Source of the DNA: Chelydra serpentina
Taxonomy: Eukaryota; Chordata; Testudines; Chelydridae
Assembly: GCA_037349315.1 (NCBI GenBank)
Contig: JBAIAC010000003.1
Location: 15,500,501-15,564,500 of the forward strand
Direction of reading: 5' to 3'
Length of the DNA stretch: 64,000 nt
The notes beneath the pieces were generated by a model. That model made no database searches and was not told the origin of the DNA. It was given only the letters and a program-made list of their open reading frames with translations. A program made the position numbers and the translations under genes. Of the stretch, positions 22,213 through 32,478 are shown piece by piece (within the stretch, counting starts at the first letter, position 1; each line of letters begins with the position of its first letter).

Positions 22213-22573
22213 GTTAAGGCCAGGTCTATACTACAGACCTATATTAGTATAATTAGAGCCCTGCAAATCCATGGATATCCATGGACCATGGTTGTGGATC
22301 ACAGATCGGATGTGGATACAAATTTCGTATCCACGCAGGACTCTAGGTATAACTACATTGCTCGGGGTGTGAAAAATCCACCCCCTTGAGCGATGTAGTT
22401 ACACCGACCTAGCCCCCCATGTAGACAGCACAGTGCTATGTCAACAGGAGAACTCCTCCCACCGACATAGCTACTGCCTCTTGGGGAAGTGGATTGACCA
22501 GACTGATGGGAGAAGCTTTCCCGTTCCCGTCTTCACTGAAGTGCTGCAGCTATGCCGCTGTAGACAAGCCCCC
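22213..22573. mobile_element. Harbinger-like MITE, host of a nested MITE
   Basis: The ends ggccaggtctatact and agacaagccc are loosely inverted. Inside, ctcggggtgtgaaaaatcc and the complementary gtagttacaccgaccta show the palindromic layout of a MITE family that I recognise from turtles and place with Harbinger. The 22254-22345 insertion splits it. No open frame of note is present. Confidence 0.55.
22254..22345. mobile_element. 92-bp nested hAT-like MITE
   Basis: The unit begins tagagccctgcaaatcc and ends gtatccacgcaggactcta, an inverted pair, and has an internal catggatatccatgg palindrome. The flanks agtataat (22246-22253) and ggtataac (22346-22353) match at 6 of 8 bases, and removing the unit restores the surrounding MITE pattern. 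Confidence 0.65.
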
Positions 22574-22972
22574 AGTGAAATACACAGCTCAACAGCAGGA
22601 ATGAATTAAGGGAGGAATTCAATAGCTGTGCATAATCCCACAGTATAGTAATAATGCCATGGGCTTTTGCAGAGAAACACGGGCGTTATCTCTGTGTGAT
22701 AGCAACAGACTTAATAATGCCTTGCACTTCATTAGCACAGCACTCTCCAACCACAGATCTCAAAATGCCTGACAAGCAGAAATGAGCTGAGCCACCCGAA
22801 AGCCCCCTGCCCTGTGCATGGGGCTATTATCAGCAAAGACCTGACATCTCCTCCCGGATATCTCTCCAGTCACTTACATGTGCCATGGGCAAACCCTCCC
22901 TCGAGCGCTGCCTGCCCAGTGCCATCCTCCTGTCTGAGGGGGCTGCTCTCTCTCACCCTCCCAGTTGCTCAT
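22574..22972. other. Unrecognised sequence
   Basis: Nothing recognised; no supported gene. Confidence 0.3.
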
Positions 22973-23804
22973 TGTGACAAAGTTGGGAATTTTTGTTGTG
23001 TTTGACATGACTAGCATGTGCATTCCTCAGTTTCCCTGTGTGCTGCATGTTTAAGAAGGTGGTGGGAGAGGGGTTGTTGGTGCAGAGGACCAGGTGTGAC
23101 CTCGCCTAGCAGCTGGGACCCCCGGACAACGGCCTGGAGATGGGGAACCCCAACAACTGGGGACCTGGTGACTAAAAGGCCCACCCAGCTTGGCAGCCAG
23201 TCGGTTCTGGCCAGTGGGAGGACAGAGGGTGGAGGAGAGAGGACCCTGTTGACCTGACTAGCCGGTGCTAGCCAGAGGGAAACAAAGGACGGAGGGGAAA
23301 GGGCCCCAGAGACCTGTTTACCTGGGACGGAAGACAAAGGACAGGGGAGGAGCTGTTGGGGCCCCTGATATCGGATGCCCAGTTGGAAATTGCAGGGTCT
23401 CTGGACTGGAGAGAGAGCAGGCAGAGCCCACCTGGATGCAGGAGAGACCTAGATGTACCGTGCTGAGGGAGGCCAGGCCCGAGGACCTGAGAGTTCCTGT
23501 GCTGTGTTCAACGCTCAATAAATCCTCCTGTTCTACGCTGGCTGAGAGTCGCTCCGGGCTAGAGAACAGGGTGGCATTGTTCCCTCTGGGAGTGAGGGCC
23601 TGGGGGTCCAGAGCGAGGGGACTCCCTGAGGGGGCCCATAGCAGAGACAGGAGTGCTGAGGCTCCGAGAGGTGCAGCTCCAGGAGGTGGAGGGGCTGAAC
23701 CCCCGAGAGAGAGCAGCCCCACAAGAAGGGCTGTCTCACTGAAGGGGGCTCCCCTCAGGGGCCGCAGGGGGTCAAGAGTGGGCACGACCTGTGAGTCCGT
23801 GACA
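22973..23804 (+). mobile_element. Solo LTR (832 bp)
   Basis: The unit begins tgtgacaaag and ends gtccgtgaca (TG...CA), with ctcat at 22968-22972 and ctcac at 23805-23809 as a 4-of-5 target duplication. A polyadenylation signal aataaa lies at 23517-23522. The part before it is U3-R-like and the remaining part U5-like. No internal sequence flanks it. The class (endogenous retrovirus or gypsy) is unresolved. Confidence 0.72.
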
Positions 23805-23884
23805 CTCACTCAGACACGTCTTTCAGTCCATCCTGTCTGCAGCCCCACACAGCCATGCTGGGTCACAGCCCTGTCATTAAGGCG

Positions 23885-24185
23885 GCTCAAAAATGTTTCC
23901 ATTGAAAGTGTTTTTCAACAGAAAATTGGGGTTTTGACTAAGCAAAATTTCTCATGAGAAGTGTCTGCTTTCTGCCAGGAGAATTGGGATTTTACTGAAA
24001 AATGTCGCACCTGACAACCAGCATATTGTGATTCGGAAATGCAGCCATATTGCCTCCTGGAGTTGTAGTTCGGTTACCTCGTGTCCCCATTCTGCTCTAT
24101 GGGCTGGGCTCCCCAGCTGGACTACATCTCCCATGATGCACAGGGCATCTACCTCAACTCCATTCAAACCATGGCTAGTAGGGCT
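23885..24185. repeat. Old palindromic repeat with 'ctacatctcccatgatgcac' core
   Basis: The left half (tgccaggagaattgggattt, cggaaatgcagccatattg) and the core (actacatctcccatgatgca) recur at 52330-52730. The halves are partly complementary, as in a large fold-back MITE. The superfamily is unknown to me. Confidence 0.5.
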
Positions 24186-24639
24186 TGGCCATCGCCTACC
24201 CCTCTCTGAGCCCATGCGCTGGTTCTCCCTCCTCCATCTCAACTTATTCTCCCCTTGAAGGCCTGTCCCAGTTCTGCCCCTTCCTGAGTATCAGCTCTTG
24301 TATCTTAGCATGTTGGCCCTTCTACTCAACCGCCCACGCCAGCGTCCTTTGCCCATTTCTCCCATTCTCCCATAAGCACTCTCGTGCTTTCTTCTGGCAT
24401 CGCTAGTAATCTATGTAGTCACTGCCATATGCTCCTTCAAATCGCCCCCTCAGCCCCGCCTCTCCTGTGATGGAGAGGGGGACAGCCAGCAAGGATTGTG
24501 AAATGTATAGCTTAGCACTTTAAGCAGCAATACAGCTGTGAATGCCTGGTAAGGAGGTCTGACCGCACACAGCTACCACAGTCTGTGTCACCATGTGTGT
24601 CCTCCCTCCTGCTTTCCCTCTGTCTCATGGCCACATGCT
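24186..24639. other. Unrecognised sequence
   Basis: No gene or repeat recognised. Confidence 0.3.
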
Positions 24640-24770
24640 GTAGCTTGTCTCCAATTAGACTGGGAGCGCTTCAGGCCTGGGTCGTCTCTGACTGGGTGTC
24701 TGAGTAGCGCCCGGCACAATGGGACCCTTGTCAGGACTGGGGCCTCCTGTAATCCTAAAAGTACTAATCA
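24640..24770 (+). repeat. Ancient CR1/SINE-type tail
   Basis: The phrases caattagactgggagcgctt, ggtgtctgagtagcgcccgg and cacaatgggacccttg occur in the order known from a very common old amniote repeat tail. A diverged relative is at 63480-63545. The family name is uncertain. Confidence 0.5.
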
Positions 24771-24980
24771 CCCTGCTTTACAGATGGAGAAACCTCCACA
24801 CTGAATCTGGTGTGTTCAAGGGAGCTTCAAGGAGTCAGGGCTCCAAATAACTGCCGTGGGCTCTTGGCACTCTCAGCTCGAGAGGTTAAGTTACTTACCA
24901 AGTTGACACAACATATCCGCGTCAGAGCGAGGAACAGAACTCAGATCTTCTGATTCCAGACCTGTGCAAGTAGACGGACT
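24771..24980 (-). repeat. Possible interrupted MIR copy
   Basis: The text gctttacagatggagaaac near 24775 and gaggttaagttacttaccaag near 24881, followed by aacagaactcagatcttctg, looks like the complement of MIR split by about 95 bp of other sequence. Confidence 0.4.
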
Positions 24981-26264
24981 TCCTGTCAATTTTTCACACA
25001 AGATTTGTTTGGGCATTAGCTACACAGGAAACTATAATGTGTCCAAGTAACATTTCCTAGTATCTCTATTAATTAATTATTATTATTATTATTTATTCCC
25101 TCATGGCACTTTACAGACCTATTAAAACCATAGGCACCAAGGATCTCACACTCTGAATTAAATAAAATACAACAAGGGCTGCAAATAAACAAGGGCATGA
25201 AATGATGTTGAAGCTCACGAGAAGTGTGTATTCACACACAAACACTCATGCGCACACACACGCACGCACATACACACACACACGCACCTCCTGAGCGTTC
25301 GGGTTGTGTTTCTTTATGTAGCGTTGAGGGTTAGCATTTCTCAGCTCCACGGGGCAGTCATGAGTTAGTGATTCAGCCCCTCTGGCTTTAGCTCAGCGCT
25401 CTCCTCCCCCATCAGCCCAGTTCCTATGAGAGAAAAAAGGCCAGATCTGTGCAGGGGCGGCTTGTCAGCCCAGGCAAGTGAGGCACAGCCTAGCCGACAA
25501 GTCCCCAAAGCTAAAAAATACACCCTCCCTGTTCTGTTTTGCTCCATTGCGAAATCCCTTCAGAATAAAGGACAAGTGGTGATTTGATGGAAACATCCTA
25601 ACTCCCTCCCTTTCTCCAGCAGCCAGACAGTTTGAAGCGTGCTGCACTGCGAGTAGGGTGAAAAATCAGGACAGGGGGTGGGGGGTTGCCAATAGTGCCT
25701 CCCGAAGCTGCCCCGTTACCATGGCAATGTACCACACCCAGGAGGCGTTGCTGTGGTAACCGCTGCTTGGTGAGGCTATGGCAGGAGGGTAGCAGGGAAG
25801 CTTGGGCTGCAGGGAGTTTGCAGGGGGCAGGGACGGGCCCTGCACCGTGCACCTGCCTGGCCCCCTTCCCATGAGGTGGGCCCCTGTCCTGGGCCAGCCC
25901 ACAGAGCGGGGCGGGGGGACGGCTCCAGCTCCTGGGGCCCCCTGCTGCTGCTGCTCTGTAAAGAGGACAAGCTTTTAATAGCCCATAAAGCTTGCCCTGG
26001 GTGGGGTGGAAATCACGTTTGTGATTTGTGCCTGACCTGTCAAGCCAGCCCCGGCTCTGCGCGATGCTGGGACGGGCTGGCGGTCGCGGGAGCAGCTGGC
26101 GGTGTCAGGACACAGCACGAGAGGAATCTGCAAAACCTGATAAGAGACAAGAATTCAAGTGGGCCATAAATAGGAATAATGGCAGCAGGAGGGAAGGCTA
26201 CATATGGCAATGTGTGCGGGGGCTGCCGCAGCCAGTGTCACCTTTCACTCCCTAACACCCAGGG
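24981..26264. other. Unrecognised sequence with microsatellites and a MITE remnant
   Basis: An ATT-rich run lies at about 25070-25095 and a CA/CGCA run at 25230-25290. A truncated TAGGGTGA MITE (A form) remnant, tagggtgaaaaatcaggaca, sits at 25652-25671. The rest shows no gene. Confidence 0.5.
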
Positions 26265-26555
26265 TGGGTGTCCGTCACCCCCCCCCCCCGCACACTGGGT
26301 GTACATCACCCCCCCTACCCCCGCACACTGGGTGTGCATCACCCCAGCCCCTCCCCCCCCACACTGGGTGTGCATCACCCCCCCCCCCCCCCCACACACA
26401 CACACTGGATATACATATCCCACCCTACACTCTGGGTATATATCACACCCCCTCACACACATGCTGGGTGTGCATCACACACACACACTCCACATGCTGG
26501 CTGTACATCACACACACACACACACTCTGGGTGTGCATCACCCCTCCCGCCCTAC
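26265..26555 (+). repeat. Degenerate minisatellite, cacactgggtgtgcatcaccc units
   Basis: A unit of roughly 30-45 bp built on cacactgggtgtgcatcacc repeats about eight times, with length variation from C runs and CA runs (for example 26375-26407). The last units turn into cacacac-rich forms. The proline/threonine frames across it are spurious. Confidence 0.8.
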
Positions 26556-26654
26556 ACACACTGCCCCTGGCTCCATTGCCTCTGCTCTGCTCTGGTGGCA
26601 CAAAGCGGACTAAGAGCTGCTGCACCAGGGCAGGAGGGATGGACCCCCCTGGCT

Positions 26655-27012
26655 TAGCCAGAGGGAGTTCCTGGACAGGGAGACACAATGCACAATCTTC
26701 ACACAACTCACCATCAACCAGTGGAACCGGTTGCCAGAGGATGTTGTGAAGGCCAAAACTATAACTGAGTTCAAACAAAGAACTGGATACATTCATGGAG
26801 GATAGGTCCATCAATGGCTATTAGCCAGGATGGGCAGGGATGGTGTCCCTAGCCTGTGTTTGCCAGAAGTTGGGACTGGCCGACAGGGGATGGATCATTT
26901 GATCATTACCTGTTCTGTTCATTCCCTCTGAAGCACCTGGCCGCTGTCAGAAGACAGGATACTGGGCTAGATGGACCATTGGTCTGACCCCATATGGCCG
27001 TTCTTATGGACA
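26655..27012 (+). mobile_element. CR1 LINE 3' end
   Basis: The text caccatcaaccagtggaacc, ttgccagaggatgttgtgaa and ggataggtccatcaatggct, ending tatggccgttcttatgga, is the C-terminal pol tail and 3' UTR of a CR1. It parallels 16150-16470. It is 5'-truncated near 26655. Confidence 0.85.
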
Positions 27013-28284
27013 TACAGTTTTTGTAGCTGTGTCACGGAGGAGTATGATTTTTATGCTAGGCTAGTTTTACCTGTACAACCCCTATTAAGGATGCAGTTCT
27101 ACTGCTATAAACGTGCCTTATATGGGTACGGCTCTTTCACTTCCCACGTGGGAGCCGCCCTACCAATACCACCATGCCCTTTATGCCGCTAGAACTGCTT
27201 CTGTGTTCACCTCGGTTTGTCCCACCTGCAGGATCTGCGCCTCTGTGGGCTTTCTCCCACGCGATGTTTGCTGCTTCGGTCGGCAGCCATGGGCTATAAG
27301 CAGATTCATTTCCTGCAAACTGGCCACCAAGGAAATGAGACAGCAGCTCTCAGGTTGGCTCCCACTGGCCAGTCACTCCAGCCAGTCGGGGAGAAAGGGG
27401 CCGCAGCTGTTCGGAGCACGGACCATTGTCCATGTTAGGCACGTAGTAGGAGGCTGCTAACTTCATGGCACAGTGGCCACGGCTCAGGACACTGCAGCTC
27501 CAATTTTGTTTCTCCTGAACTACAGTCTCGCTGTGCTCAGGGTTGGAATGTAGCTGCCGGCGCGAAGGGGGCCCCTTGCTCATTAGTCTGACCTCCCCAT
27601 TTGCAAGGTCCTGGGATATCTTCACATACCAGGGCTCAGTGCTGGCCCAATTCCAGCATCGGTGCTCTTTTAAGCAAAACATGTCAGCACGCTGAAGGTC
27701 TGAACACAGGCCATTGCTGTGGCTAGAGCGTTAACCCCAGGAACCTCCACAATGCACAGCCATCATCAATGTGGACCCCTAGCCTCTCAGCCACAGCTGA
27801 GTCATGTTTCTTTAATGATCTTTCACAGAACATAAAAGACTTTAATTGGTGTTTATTTAAACTACATCCTTTTCTCATGTTATTTTATCAGATGAAATAA
27901 TATACTGAGCTAAGAGAGCCGCGGATTATTGGTATCAAAGCAAAAATCGTCTCAAAATGCCTCAAGGACAAAGAACCCTTTAAAATATGAATGCAGGAGC
28001 TGAACAAAATAAGAAATGGGGAATAAAACCAGTTGCTGACACTTTTGTTCCAAAATTTGGCAGTGAGGATTAGATAACCTACAGCTGAGCTAGTTGCCCC
28101 TGTTTGCGGAGAATTCTCGGTTAAACTGAGAAGTCAAAAACACATCCCCAGAATCCTGACCATCACACCGGAAATGGTCTGTAGCTTTCCTTCGTCTCAC
28201 TTGTGCAAGGCAGGGGACAGGAGCTGCCCTAGCTTGTCTTCTCTTTCCTTTTGCTGCATTCCTGGTTGGTCTTCTGGACTGGAA
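27013..28284. other. Unrecognised sequence
   Basis: No gene, terminal repeats or familiar repeat. This is one of the longest stretches here without a recognisable element. Confidence 0.35.
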
Positions 28285-28440
28285 CCCTACAGCGCCAGGT
28301 TCATTTCCCGGCTCTACTACAGATTTCCTGCGGGGCCCTGGGCAAACCCCTCAGCGCCAGATTTTCAAGAGCTCAACTCCCATTTGGGCACATAAATAAG
28401 GTCCAGATTTTCCAAACTGCGCAGGTCCCATGGTGACCCC
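28285..28440 (+). repeat. MIR-like SINE piece and old palindromic repeat fragment
   Basis: The phrase ctactacagatttcctgcgg with gccctgggcaaac resembles the MIR core in sense orientation. From about 28352, ccagattttcaagagctcaa and ggcacataaataaggt belong to the ttaggcacctaa palindromic family. Confidence 0.45.
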
Positions 28441-29069
28441 TAGAGACGGGTCAGCAAAACAGCTCAGCACCCAACGTGCACCTGACCTGCTGAGCGCTTC
28501 TGGGAATCGGGCCGCGAATGGGAGCTGGGCTCTTTTGAAAAGCTCCCTCCACTGGGGGTTTTGTGTGTGGCCTCAGTTTCTGTGTGCCCCCATTCCTAAC
28601 CTGCCTGCTGGGGGTAAGGGCGCCAGGGTGTTGTGAGGGAGAGATGATTAATGTTTGTGACGAGACACTCACTCTTCAGGCCTCAGTGCCCGGAAATGCC
28701 AAGAAATAACAACTTGTCCCTATGGCGCAGATGCACAGGCTGAGGAAAGTGTTTCTGCTACTCTGCCCGTCACAAGCCAGACCCCCTTCCCCCCGTCCCT
28801 GCACAGCGGGCAATGGAAGAAAGCTCAGGATCCCCCCCCCCCCCTTGGCAGACGGCGAAGCTGGGCAGAGACCACATGGGGCCTCGGTGTCCAAGCCAGG
28901 CTTAGGGCTCAGGAGCAGCTGGCCCCGGGGCTGTGCTGCATTTCACTCAGAGAGCCGGCCAGGGGCACCGCTCACCTGCGAGACAGAGACGTCGAGATGG
29001 GGGCAGTGCAATTAAAGGCTGAAATCAAAGAGATGCGGGCAGTCCTTGATGGGGGCTGTCCCAGGGACC
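28441..29069. other. Unrecognised sequence
   Basis: Nothing recognised apart from a C run near 28832-28843. Confidence 0.3.
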
Positions 29070-29439
29070 CCCGGTGTTGACTTTCCAAAGTGCTGGGGGT
29101 GCTCGACCCCTGGCTCTGCCCCAGGCCCCGCCCCCCTCCACCCCTTCCTCCTTCCCCCAAGCCCCACCCCGCCCTGCCTCTTCCCGCCCAGTTCTCCCCC
29201 TCCCCCAAGCATGCTGCATCCTCACTCCTCCGCCTCCCTCCCAGCCTCCTGAACGCTGGGAAACAGCTGATTGCAGCGGGGAAGGAGGGGGAGGCGCTGA
29301 TCCACGGGGCCTGCCGGTGGGCGGGAGACACTGGGGATGTGGGGAAGCTGATGGGGGGGCTGCCAGTGGGTGCTCTGCACCCGCCATTTCCCCTCCGTGG
29401 GTGCTCCAGCCCCGGAGCATCCACAGAGTCAGCACCTAT
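29070..29439 (-). mobile_element. hAT-like non-autonomous element (ATAGGCGCCRACT family)
   Basis: The right end agtcagcacctat and the left end cccggtgttgact are imperfect 13-bp inverted repeats. The flanks cagggacc (29062-29069) and cagggact (29440-29447) match at 7 of 8. The gtgggtgctccagccccgg stem lies just inside the right end, and the interior is C-rich on the left and G-rich on the right. Confidence 0.72.
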
Positions 29440-29447
29440 CAGGGACT

Positions 29448-30214
29448 CCAGCTCCCCAGGCAGTGACAGGCTGGATGCTTGTCAGTTTTATTAAGTGTTT
29501 AAATCTTCCTCTGACCGCTCCTGTGTAAGACAGTGACTGGAGATTCCCTTGGAGTGTGTGTGTGCCGCTCTGGCCGGGGTTATGCAGTGTGTATAGAGTG
29601 TTCATAATGCTGTCATTACAGTGATATTTACCTTCGAGTGCCTTATTTCCACGGGTGTCTCCTTGAACCAGGTAACCCCCAAGAGGACCCAGCTGTTACA
29701 GACTGAGCTCCTCTGAGCTCATTAGCAGGGCACACAGGAGAGGCTTGAACCAGAGCAATGAAAAGCTTGTTCCAGGCCCGGATTAGCCCGGCAGACTGTA
29801 GCAAACAGCGTAACCTTGAGCGTCCCTGAGGGCTTTGAGCTGCGTCATAGGGGAGGATGGTGAAAGAGCACAGCCCTAGGTGTCAGTGACAGGCTGCCAG
29901 CCGGGCTCACAGCTGTTCCCGCTGACCTGACCTGCTAGAGAACTGAGATCAGGAAGCTAATGCCAGCTTGAGAAAAGGGCTGACTGGATCCCTGCTGCAC
30001 CCACTGAGCGGAGAGAATTGCTATTGAGTGCAGTCTGCTGGCAGAGAGTGTGTCCTCTTCACCCCAGCAATCAGGAAGTAGCTCCGTTCAGGATCCGATC
30101 CTGGGCAGCCTTAAGGAACGAATACAATATCGACAGCTCTCTCCAAAGCTTTCAGGTTTGTATCATGCACTGCAGGCTCGATATGAATTCGGTTCAGGGG
30201 GAATAAAATGAGTG
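29448..30214. other. Unrecognised sequence
   Basis: No gene or repeat recognised. Confidence 0.3.
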
Positions 30215-30375
30215 CAGTACATATGTGTGCGTATATATACACACACATGAGACAGATGTATGTGTGTGCATGTGTATCTATAGGTTTTATATATGTGTGT
30301 GAGCATGTATCCATAGTCATATAGATATATGTGCAAACACACATATATATACGCACACACATAGTGTATGCCTCA
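30215..30375. repeat. Cryptic TG/TA microsatellite
   Basis: Alternating purine-pyrimidine tracts (gtgtgcgtatatatacacac, tgtatgtgtgtgcatgtgta, acacatatatatacgcacac) fill the interval. The two arms, roughly 30222-30275 and 30330-30362, are mutually complementary and could form a cruciform. Confidence 0.75.
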
Positions 30376-30539
30376 CATCCAGACATGCACAGACACTGGG
30401 CCATCGCTACACATGGTGTTAGCTAACACCAGCACTAGACGACTGTATCCCTGACAGACCCTGAGATGTTCACAGGATAATTTTGTATTACTCTGAAATA
30501 ACTGGGGAAGCTACACTGTAGGGCAGTGATACTCTTAAG

Positions 30540-31275
30540 AACATAAGAATGGCCGTACTGGGTCAGACCAAAGGTCCATCCAGCCCAGTATCCTATTCAC
30601 CGACAGTGGCCAATGCCAGGTGCCCCAGAGTGAGTGAACCTAACAGGTAATGATCAAGTGATCTCTCTCCTGCCATCCATCATCCCCCTCTGACAAACAC
30701 AGGCTAAGGACACCATTCCTTACCCATCCTGGTTAATAGCCATTAATGGGCTTTATCTCCATGAATTTATCCAGTTCTCTTTTAAACCCTGTTATAGTTC
30801 TAGCCTTCACAGCCTCCTCAGGCAAGGAGTTCCACAGGTTGACTGTGCGCTGTGTGAAGAAGAACTTCCTTTTATTTGTTTTAAACCTGCTGCCCACTAA
30901 TTTCATTGGGTGGCCCCTAGTTCTTCTATTATGAGCACAAGTAAATAACTTTTCCTTATTCACTTCCTCCACACCACTCATGATTTTATATACCTCTATC
31001 ATATCCCCCCTTAGTCTCCTCTTTTCCAAGCTAAAAAGTCCTAGCCTCTTTAATCTCTCCTCATATGGGACCCGTTCCAAACCCCTAATCATCTTAGCTG
31101 CCCTTTTCTGAACCTTTTCTAATGCCAGGATATCCTTTTTGAGATGAGACCACCACATTTGTACGCAGTATTCAAGATGTGGGCGCACTATGGATTTGTA
31201 TAAGGGCAATAAGATATTCTCCGTCTTATTCCCTATCCCTTTTTTAATGATTTCTAACATCCTGTTTGCTCAGCG
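30540..31275 (-). mobile_element. CR1 LINE 3' part, antisense
   Basis: The minus strand runs from the region just after the reverse transcriptase core to a 3' end reading tcttatgttctt at about 30537-30550. It is 5'-truncated near 31275. It is a different CR1 subfamily from the 17437 element: the tail has no attctatg octamers and resembles the 16470 and 27012 copies. Confidence 0.88.
30733..31260 (-). pseudogene. CR1 pol C-terminal domain, open frame of 175 codons
   Basis: The frame is uninterrupted from the truncation to its natural-looking stop. It includes [31 protein letters not shown] and the terminal tail with [11 protein letters not shown] and FKRELDKFM, typical of the end of CR1 ORF2. 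The first Met is internal to the original protein. Lack of any stop suggests that this insertion is younger than the other tails in the window, but the reverse transcriptase core is absent. Confidence 0.85.
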
Positions 31276-32089
31276 ATTCAGCAGCCAAATTAGCAATGAA
31301 GATTACCCAAAAGAGCCAGTCATGGGAATTCATTGTTTCATCTACTGTAGTACTGTTCATATGTAAACAATATGATGGGGAAATAGTTAGTTTGGATATA
31401 ATATATCTATATCTCATTCTCACAGCAAATAAGTTAACTTAGTGCATGTTGATAACTTCATTGGTTAATAACACAGGAGAAGGATTCCTGATTGCAGCAC
31501 ATGATATTAAAGTTATTAACCAAAGAGCCTCAGGGGAGACTTTAAAGAGCCACTTTTGACTCAAAAGCCTCAGTCTGAAAGTATTGCTGCTGTAGAGACA
31601 GAGAAGTGCTGGAGAGCTGGGCCCTTTTCTGGGCAATTTTCCTAGACAGTTTGGTTCAGTTCCACCCCAGAGCTGACTGACAAGGCGCATGGTTCTACAG
31701 CTTCGTGTCAAGCCGGAGCTAGAAGTGGAGGGGGGGGTTGGTTACTGTAGCCATGGCTTTGGAGAAGGGGCAGGTCTGCAGTTACCCCCAGCTCCCTGGA
31801 GGAGGCACTGGGACTGTTGCTGTCCTCATAACCCCATTCTCTGTTATCCTCTCCACGCTGCCTGAACCTGACACATGGCCATGGACTCCGACCAGCCTCA
31901 GCCCGCGCCGGCATCTCCTCTTGCTGTTCTTACCTTAACTAGGGACCCAGCGAGGGATGGCCCTGCTGCAGAGGGCGTAGGAAGAGCACAAGGACTGTGC
32001 GTGGGGGAATACAGGGAGTGCAGGGGCTGGGGGCCATGCATCACCCCACAGGGGGTAGGGTGGAGAGGTGCCCACCATAGACACCCACC
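31276..32089. other. Unrecognised sequence
   Basis: No gene or repeat recognised. Confidence 0.3.
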
Positions 32090-32478
32090 TTAGGCACCGA
32101 CTTCCACTGTTCCTGGTGGGTGCTGAACCCCACCCCTGGCCCCGCCCCTGCACCACCCTCACCCCGCCCCCATTCCACCCCCTTTCCCCAAAGTCTCCGC
32201 CCCTTCCCACCCCCATTCCACCCCCTTTCCCCAAAGTCTCTGCCCCTGCCCTGCCTCTTCTCCGCCTCCTCCCCTGTGCGCACCACGTCTCCGCTCCTCC
32301 CCCTCCCTCCTGGAAAGTCCTAAGTGCCGCCGGAGGAGCAGGGACACGGTGTGCTTGTGGGGGGGGGGGGGGGGAGGAGGTGGGGCAGGGGAGCTTGGCT
32401 GCCGGTGGGTGCTCAGCATCCACTAATTTTTCCCCGTGGGTGCTCCAGCCCCAGAGCACCCACGGAGTCGGCGCCTAT
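32090..32478 (-). mobile_element. hAT-like non-autonomous element (ATAGGCGCCRACT family)
   Basis: The left end ttaggcaccgact and right end agtcggcgcctat are inverted repeats with 11 of 13 bases paired. Inside the right end is a perfect stem of cgtgggtgctc and gagcacccacg. The target duplication is not clean. A G run of about 17 bases (32358-32374) and two copies of caccccctttccccaaagtctc (near 32177 and 32219) show internal slippage. Confidence 0.72.

Noticed and set aside
23265..23957. 230-codon frame near 23.3 kb
   Set aside because: It lies inside the solo LTR at 22973-23804 and runs past its end, and contains no domain.
26204..26749. Proline/histidine/threonine-rich frames
   Set aside because: Translation of the cacactgggtgtgcatcacc minisatellite.
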